Below are positions 58,830 through 64,000 of a stretch of DNA of 64,000 nt, piece after piece. Positions within the stretch are counted from its first letter, which is position 1, and every line of letters begins with the position of its first letter. The position numbers and the translations under genes are program-made. The stretch comes from Lolium rigidum (Eukaryota; Streptophyta; Magnoliopsida; Poales; Poaceae). The DNA is taken from positions 41,962,869 through 42,026,868 of the forward strand of contig NC_061514.1 in the NCBI RefSeq assembly GCF_022539505.1, read 5' to 3'. The notes below the pieces were generated by a model. It saw only the letters and a program-made list of their open reading frames with translations, ran no database searches and was not told the origin of the DNA.

Positions 58830-59660
58830 GTCTAACCCCGGAAATTTAGATATACTCGGGTATACCCTCGAGTCATATACTAGCATTTTTTGTGTGCTCA
58901 GTTTTCTCCTCGAGTGCTAATGCTGGCTAGTGCAATATACTCGGTTTTACCCTCAAGTGGCTGGTCAACGGAGAGTCAACAAATGGGATTAACTAGTTAA
59001 ATGAGTTATTTAATGTGCAAAAAAATCCGAAAAAGAGTGGCACTTACTCATGGAGTCTTTACCACAAATTGCCACTTCTCAAATCATAGATAAATCATAG
59101 ATAAATCAAGTTTCACCACAAATTGCCACTTCTCAAATCACCTAGTAGCTATGAAGGTGCATGGTTTTCCATAATAAGCCCTACCCAAAACAGCTTTCCC
59201 CAAAACATACTTTGTCTAAATGAGGCCACAATTCTCACACCGATGTATATTGGTATTGCAAATAGTTTGAGGTAGGCCAAGATGGGTTTCATTGTACAAA
59301 ACACGCATTTTCCATTTTTTAAATCTCATATTTGAATCCCTTAGTCTGTTTACTACTCACTTGCCCTTGGTTTCTTGATACTACTCGGTTTGCCCTCTCC
59401 CTTCACAAACTCTCACGGACGCCCAACATTGCCACTGATTGGTCTAGCCCATGTCACGCGGATCATGCCCGCCGACCGTTGATCGTATGATCTAACGGGC
59501 GAGGATAACCCCTATCTCTCTCTGGTCGGGGCCACCACCCTCTCTCTCTCTCTCGTCGGTTAGCTTCCACACTCTATGTATGCGAAAGGGCGGTTACCTA
59601 GTACGCTAAAGTTTGGTTTTCTGCATTATTTTTCACGAGCTAAATTATAAACTCTTTTTA
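58830..59660. other. Pack-MULE spacer, no gene recognised
   Basis: It contains two copies of ACCACAAATTGCCACTTCTC (about 59071 and 59115), a CT microsatellite at about 59551-59562 and TACTCGG/CTCGAGT motifs near 58855-58960. No domain-bearing frame was seen. Confidence 0.4.
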
Positions 59661-60430
59661 GGCATTACTTTTCACGCAAAAAATGATAAACCATCACCGA
59701 TTTGTTGTAGCCATTACTTTTCACGCAAACAATGATACACCATCACCCATTTCTTGTAGCCATGCATTACTTTTCACGCAAAAAATGATAACCATCACCG
59801 ATTTTGTTGTAGCCATTACTTTTCACGCAAAAAATGATACACCATCACCCATTTCTTGTAGCCATTACTTTCAACGCAAAAAACGATAAACCATCACCGA
59901 TTTTGTTGTAGCCATTACTTATCACGCAAAAATATGATACACCATCACCCATTTCTTGGACCCATTACTTATGACGCAAAAAATGATACACCATCACCCA
60001 TTTCTTGGACCCATTACTTATGACGCAAAAAATGATACACCATCACCCATTTCTTGTACCCATTACTTTTCACGCAAAAAACGATAAACCATCACCGATT
60101 TCTTGTAGCCATTACTTTTCACGCAAAAAACGATAAACCATCACCGATTTCTCGTAGCCATTACTTTTCTTTTAGACTAGTCATAGTGGAGAGTAACATA
60201 GAGTAGTAACATGCACATGTTACTACTCTATGTTACTACCTTCATAGTGGGAAGTAACATATGTGTAGTGTCATGCAAAGCCATATTAATTAGGTTGTAG
60301 ACTCATCTAATCTTGGAAAATGTGATGTTATGGTAACATAGCTCTATGTTACTACCCAAGTTACTCCCACTATGAGTAGTCTTAGGCATTACTTTTCACC
60401 GTAAAATGATAAACTAGTCAACATAGTCCG
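59661..60430. repeat. 49-bp tandem array with alternating unit types
   Basis: The unit CATTACTTTTCACGCAAAA, AATGATA, then CCATCACC(G/C)ATTT(C/G)TTGTAGC starts at about 59663, 59712, 59764, 59814, 59862, 59912, 59962, 60011, 60061, 60110 and 60158. A MITE interrupts the twelfth (60175-60381), which resumes as CATTACTTTTCACCG at about 60386. Type A has AAACCATCACCG and type B has ACACCATCACCC; the first six units alternate A-B-A-B-A-B. Confidence 0.9.
60175..60381. mobile_element. Tourist-like MITE in the 49-bp array
   Basis: The 207-bp element starts GACTAGTCATAGTGG and ends CCACTATGAGTAGTC, with TTA on both sides (60172-60174 and 60382-60384). It is the same family as 641-1200. The array closes in phase when it is removed. 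Confidence 0.9.
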
Positions 60431-60454
60431 CATTACTTTTTTTGTTGAGATATA

Positions 60455-60600
60455 TACCCCCACAACGGTCGTCTCCTCCTTAATTAATTTATTGTGTATA
60501 AACCCCCACAACGGTCATCTCCTCCTTATTTTATTGTGTAAACCCCTACAACGGTCATCTCTCCCTTATAAACACCCACACGGCCATCCCTTGTGTCAAT
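60455..60600 (+). repeat. Promoter-proximal tandem repeat upstream of the B3 fragment
   Basis: (C/T)ACAACGGTC(G/A)TCTC recurs at about 60461, 60509 and 60548, with a shortened ACACGGCCATCCC at 60579, each followed by a T/A-rich tail with ATTGTGTA. It lies directly upstream of the TATA box and ATG of the B3 fragment. Confidence 0.7.
60567..60572 (+). promoter_or_regulatory. Candidate TATA box of the B3 fragment
   Basis: TATAAA in CCCTTATAAACACCC, about 80 bp upstream of the ATG at 60648. The spacing suits a short leader. Confidence 0.45.
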
Positions 60601-60647
60601 AGGTTCTGCCTCTCTCTTCTTCGTTCACATACACTTTATCCATTGCC

Positions 60648-61227
60648 ATGGCTTCCACGTCTCGGACGCGGACCGGAAGGGGAAGGGGAAGGGGAAGGGG
60701 AATGGGAAGTGGATCATCATCATTGCCACCACCACCGTCAACACTGCCATTGATCATAGAGGAGTTCTTCATCGTCGTCTATGAAGACCCTTTGGTCAAG
60801 AAGGTACGTACGCGTTCCCACATATATGATGCATGTGATTAATTATGGGCATGTTCTAAAAAACCTTTAATTTCAAGGGTTCCCTAATTTCAAACGATCG
60901 GCGCTCGATCTCTTTGCGGGAACTCCCAAAAAAATTTGCGGACTATCTTGACGGCAAGGAGCCAGCTAAGGTGTATCCGCGAGCAGGCTGAGCTGCGGTC
61001 CTCGTCTCCGGACCGTGGAGGTCCTATTTGACGGACAAGGCCGGATGTACCTCGACAAGGGCTGGGAGAAATTCGCCATCGCGCACGGTGTGGATTTCGG
61101 CTGGTTCATACACTTCAAATATGAAGGCGATGATGTGCTCACAGTGAAGGTGTTTGACGGAACAATGTGCGGGAGGTACTACTACTCGGACGACGAAGAT
61201 GCGATGATGAAAGCGACGACGACGTGA
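60648..61227 (+). pseudogene. B3-domain gene carried by the Pack-MULE, frameshifted
   Basis: Exon 1 (60648-60803; start context GCCATGGCT) encodes an R-G repeat, a proline stretch and EEFFIVVYEDPLVKK, the first strand of a B3 domain. The donor is GTACGT. An acceptor, TTTCAAG, at 60877 lets exon 2 continue in frame into ELPKKFADYLDGKEPAKVY, then a TGA at 60989. One frame away the rest of the domain is intact: SCGPRLRTVEVLFDGQG, MYLDKGWEKFAIAH, HFKYEGDDVLTVKVFDGTMC, ending at TGA 61225-61227. So one frameshift near 60975-60990 breaks an otherwise complete domain of about 150 residues. Another acceptor, TTTGCGG at 60918, may be a mutated TTTGCAG. Its B3 sequence differs clearly from that at 30931-31383. 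It could also be a sequencing indel. Confidence 0.7.
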
Positions 61228-61464
61228 AGCCATGCATCCATCCCCTTTAGATAATTAAGGGGATCATGACCAAGAATATATATGTAGCTTCATATGCATC
61301 GATTTAGAGATCTAGCTATTTTCTATATATTATGCATGTAAAAAATAATATCGCATTTCCACTATTATTCGAGCACCACATCCTCGCCGCCATCTGCTAG
61401 GTCAACGCCGGGATGCACAATGTTTAGCATAAAAGTCACTTTAGATTAAGCTGCGAAAATAGTC

Positions 61465-61680
61465 ACCTGCCATGGGCTGAGGCGGCCCCTACGGAGCGGC
61501 TCTATATTATATTCTCTAAATAAAATAGACGACCACAGCGGTCATTGACTGCGGAGGCCCCACGGAGCGGCAATATATAATTTACTATAAATAAATAGAC
61601 GACCCACTTGGTCATTGGCTGCGGCAGCCCATAGAGCGGCCCCATTTGTCATTGGCAGCACCGCGTATACAATCGATAAA
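61465..61680. repeat. Three imperfect repeats of about 70 bp
   Basis: GGCGGCCCC/GGAGGCCCC/GGCAGCCC followed by (A)(C/T)GGAGCGGC or AGAGCGGC, then TATA(T)...ATAAATAGACGACC(C)AC and GGTCATTG(A/G)CTGCGG, recur at about 61480, 61550 and 61622, inside the right end of the Pack-MULE. Confidence 0.65.
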
Positions 61681-61907
61681 TAAAACGGCCCACGCGTCGG
61701 CGGTAGATGGATCCACCCGTCGGCACGAGACGGTCGGCGAGGAACCGACCTCACGGTAACGGTAAGGCCTCCGACCTGACGGCAACCCGCGTCTTCGATG
61801 GGTTTCAAACTAGAGGGAGGGGAAAACTGAGGAAAAACTAACGAGCTGGGGAAAACTGAGTACAACTAACGAAGCAGGGGCACGAAAATAGAAATCCCAA
61901 ATTGTTT

Positions 61908-62438
61908 CCATGTTTTCAAAATAAAAAGCTCTGGCACATGAGTAATCCCTACTTCCCTCTGCGAAGGGCCTTTCTTTTACTTTATGTTGAGTCAGTTTAC
62001 CTACTTCTTCCTATCTTAGAAGCAAACACTTGTGTCAATTGTGTGCACTGATTCTTACATGTTAACTTATTGCACTTGTTATATTACTTTATGTTGACAA
62101 TTATCCATGAGATATACATGTTACAAGTTGAAAGCAATTGCTGAAACTTAATCATCCTTTGTGTTGCTTCGAAACCTCTTACTTTGAATCTATTGCTTTA
62201 TGAGTTAACTCTTATGCAAGTATTTTTTGATACTTGTCTTGAAAGTACTATTCATGAAAAGTTTTTGCTATATGATTCAGTTTTTTAGTCATTATCTTTT
62301 TGTTAGCAAACTATTGCTTCGAATCACTTCATTCATCTCATATGCTTTACAATAGTATTGATCAAGATTATGATAGTAGCATGTCACTTCAGATATTATC
62401 CTTGTTATCGTTTACCTGCTCGAGGGCGAGTAGGAACT
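61908..62438 (+). other. 3' internal part of the Sabrina-like element
   Basis: AT-rich, no coding frame. It leads into the polypurine tract. Confidence 0.6.
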
Positions 62439-62453
62439 AAGCTTGGGGATGCT
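62439..62453 (+). other. Polypurine tract of the Sabrina-like element
   Basis: AAGCTTGGGGATGCT abuts the 3' LTR start TGATACGTCTC at 62454. The same motif occurs upstream at about 42298 and 42357. Confidence 0.75.
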
Positions 62454-63327
62454 TGATACGTCTCAAAAGTATCTATAATTTCTTATGTTCCATGCTAGTT
62501 TTATGACAATACTCACATGTTTTATATACACTTTACATCATTTTGATGCATTTTCCGGTACTAACCTATTAACAAGATGTCGAAGCGCCGGTTCTCGTTT
62601 TACGCTGTTTTTGGTTTCAGAAATCTTACACAGGAAATATTGTCGGAATTGGACGAAACAAAAGCCCACGGTCTTATTTTCCATGGAGCCTTCCAGAACA
62701 CCGAAGAGGAGACGAAGAGGGGACGCGAGGCGGCCACACCATAGGGGGGCGCGGCCCCACCCCTGGCCGCGCCGCCATATGGGGTGGGCCCCTCGGGCGT
62801 CCCCCGACTCTGCCCCTTCGCCTATTTATTCTCTCCGTCGCGAAAACCCTAGTACCGAGAGCCACGATACGAGAAAAGTTACTGAGACGCCGCCGCCGTC
62901 AATCCCATCTCGGGGGATTCTGGAGATCGCCTCCGGCACCCTGCCGGAGAGGGGAATCATCACCGGAGGGCTCTACATCACCATGCCCGCCTCCGGACTG
63001 ATGCGTGAGTAGTTCATCCTTGGATTACGGGTCCATAGCAGTAGCTAGATGGTTGTCTTCTCCTCTTGTGCTATCATGTTTAGATCTTGTGAGCTGCCTA
63101 TCATGATCAGGATCATCTATTTGTAATGCTACATGTTGTGTTTGTTGGGATCCGATGAATATTGAATACTATGTCAAGTTGATTATTGATCTATCATATA
63201 TGTGCTATTTATGTTCTTGCATGCTCTCCATTGCTAGTAGAGGCTCGGCCAAGTTGATACTTGTGACTCCAAGAGGGAGTATTTATGCTCGATAGTGGGT
63301 TCATGCCTCCATTGAATGCTGGGACGA
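62454..63327 (+). repeat. 3' LTR of the Sabrina-like element, interrupted
   Basis: It follows 37764-38637 closely (about 97 percent by hand count) up to GGGACGATG, where another element begins. The remainder of the LTR should lie beyond the window. Confidence 0.85.
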
Positions 63328-64000
63328 TGGATCGATACGTCCAATTTGCATCACTATTTTGTATCATAATTTGTTGTTATTCATTGATATATTTCATATT
63401 GGGACACAATACTTATGTTATTTCATCTATTTTGCATGTTTCATCATTATTGGAGGATCAAGCACCGGAGCCGAGGATTCTGCTGGAAAAAGCACTCGTC
63501 GAACGCAATATTTCGGAAGATCAACTGTGGAAGGAAATTACACGTAAATTCCTATTTTTCCGGATGACGGAGGGAGCCAGAAGGGGGAGAAGAGGGGACC
63601 CAAGGTGGGCCCGGACCATAGGGCGGCGCGGCCCATGGCCCGGCCGCGCCACCTTGTGGTGTGGGGGCCCCACGGCCCCTTTCGCCTCCTTTTCTTCGCG
63701 AAACCCTTCGTCCCGAAAACCTAAGCCACGGAGGGTACCTCACGAAGAGTTACGGCCGCCTCGCGGGGCGGAGAACACCAGAGAGAAAAGAGCTCTCCGG
63801 CGGGCGAGGAATCCGCCGGGGAAATTCCCTCCCGAGAGGGAAATCGACGCCATCGCCATCGTCATCGAGCTGGACATCATCTCCATCATCATCATCATCA
63901 TCTCCACCATCTACACCGCCATCACCACCGCTGCACCTCGTCACCGCTGTAACGATTTGGGTTGGATCTTGATTGTTTGATAGGGGAAACTCTCCCGGCG
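63328..64000 (+). mobile_element. LTR retrotransposon fragment, cut by the window end
   Basis: The sequence leaves the Sabrina-like LTR at about 63328 and continues TCGATACGTCCAATTTGCAT, the usual type of LTR start in several grass Gypsy families. It passes through an AT-rich part, a GC-rich part at 63570-63720, and an ATC/CAT microsatellite at about 63880-63930. No coding domain is reached. The exact start and the family are uncertain. Confidence 0.55.

Larger units (their letters stand above)
56522..61898. mobile_element. Pack-MULE (Mutator-like) with two captured gene fragments
   Basis: Terminal inverted repeats of 99 bp (56522-56620 and 61800-61898) begin GGGATTTCTATTTTCGTGCC and match at all but a few positions. 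Each contains ACTCAGTTTTCCCC and CTCAGTTTTCCCCTCCCTC. A perfect 9-bp duplication AAATTGTTT flanks them (56513-56521 and 61899-61907), as is usual for Mutator. There is no MURA transposase. The body holds a DUF295-type gene fragment on minus (57172-58584), a B3 gene fragment on plus (60648-61227), a 49-bp satellite-like array (59661-60430) and a nested MITE. It lies in the Sabrina-like element, so it moved after that element arrived. Confidence 0.9.
37764..63327 (+). mobile_element. Sabrina-like Gypsy element, non-autonomous, with two large insertions
   Basis: A full 5' LTR (37764 to about 39348), an Athila/Sabrina-type primer binding site (39365), a gag-protease region (39569-41659) and non-coding internal DNA are followed by a polypurine tract (62439-62453) and a 3' LTR (62454 on). 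No reverse transcriptase or integrase is present once the insertions are removed (Angela-like 43198-55959; Pack-MULE 56522-61898), so it needed another element's enzymes. By hand count the LTRs differ at roughly two dozen positions in about 870 bp, which makes it older than the Angela-like insert. The family name is from memory. Confidence 0.75.

Noticed and set aside
59661..60430. Regularly spaced array as a CRISPR
   Set aside because: The units are contiguous tandem repeats with no unique spacers, in a plant transposon.
1..64000. tRNA, rRNA or snRNA genes
   Set aside because: No cloverleaf with A and B boxes or rRNA-like segment was recognised by eye. The TGGTATC and TGGCGCC motifs are retrotransposon primer sites. 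A dedicated scan would be needed to exclude decayed copies.

Overview
This is a plant nuclear window with nested transposons typical of a large grass genome, most likely Triticeae (wheat, Aegilops, rye or barley). The evidence is the mix of repeats: a Copia element with 1.8 kb LTRs of the Angela/BARE/WIS type, a Gypsy gag-protease element of Sabrina type, and a Gypsy element whose LTR start I remember as Fatima-like. There are also CACTA, Mutator, hAT and PIF/Harbinger-type DNA transposons and Tourist-like MITEs. Family names are from memory and were not checked against a database. I found no intact conventional host gene.

1-13.7 kb is a mosaic of low-copy DNA with small insertions. It holds four MITE-like elements (two of them nested), a hAT element with an 8-bp target duplication and a transposase remnant, a broken Harbinger transposase, diverged tandem repeats ending at a Helitron-like hairpin, and a GC-rich poly(A) retroposon with a perfect 16-bp target duplication. 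A block near 143-531 recurs at 13251-13583.

13.8-31.8 kb is a Russian doll. A Harbinger-like element (13762-31847, target duplication AAT) carries a two-exon B3-domain gene, now broken by two stop codons. A long solo LTR (15030-30659, GCCTG) lies in the intron of that gene. A young Gypsy element (16876-29857, ACAAT) lies in the solo LTR. The Gypsy has a frameshifted gag-pol and, on the opposite strand, an intron-containing gene.

32.5-36 kb is a 5'-truncated L1-type LINE on the minus strand. From 36.3 kb there is a truncated LTR, then a related non-autonomous Sabrina-like Gypsy element (37764 to about 63327) that has been hit twice. One hit is a very young Angela-like element on the minus strand (43198-55959), which itself holds a CACTA element with a hairpin array (45683-49820). 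The other is a Pack-MULE (56522-61898) carrying a DUF295-type F-box-associated gene fragment and a second, unrelated B3 gene fragment. A MITE has landed in the satellite-like array inside the Pack-MULE. The Sabrina-like 3' LTR is interrupted by a further LTR element running off the window.

The most interesting content is the capture of B3-domain genes by two different DNA transposon superfamilies, the Pack-MULE with two host gene fragments, the covarying hairpin array in the CACTA, and the spliced antisense gene in the Gypsy element. Target duplications were read by eye at nearly every boundary, so the order of insertion is well supported. Ages and family names are inferences.
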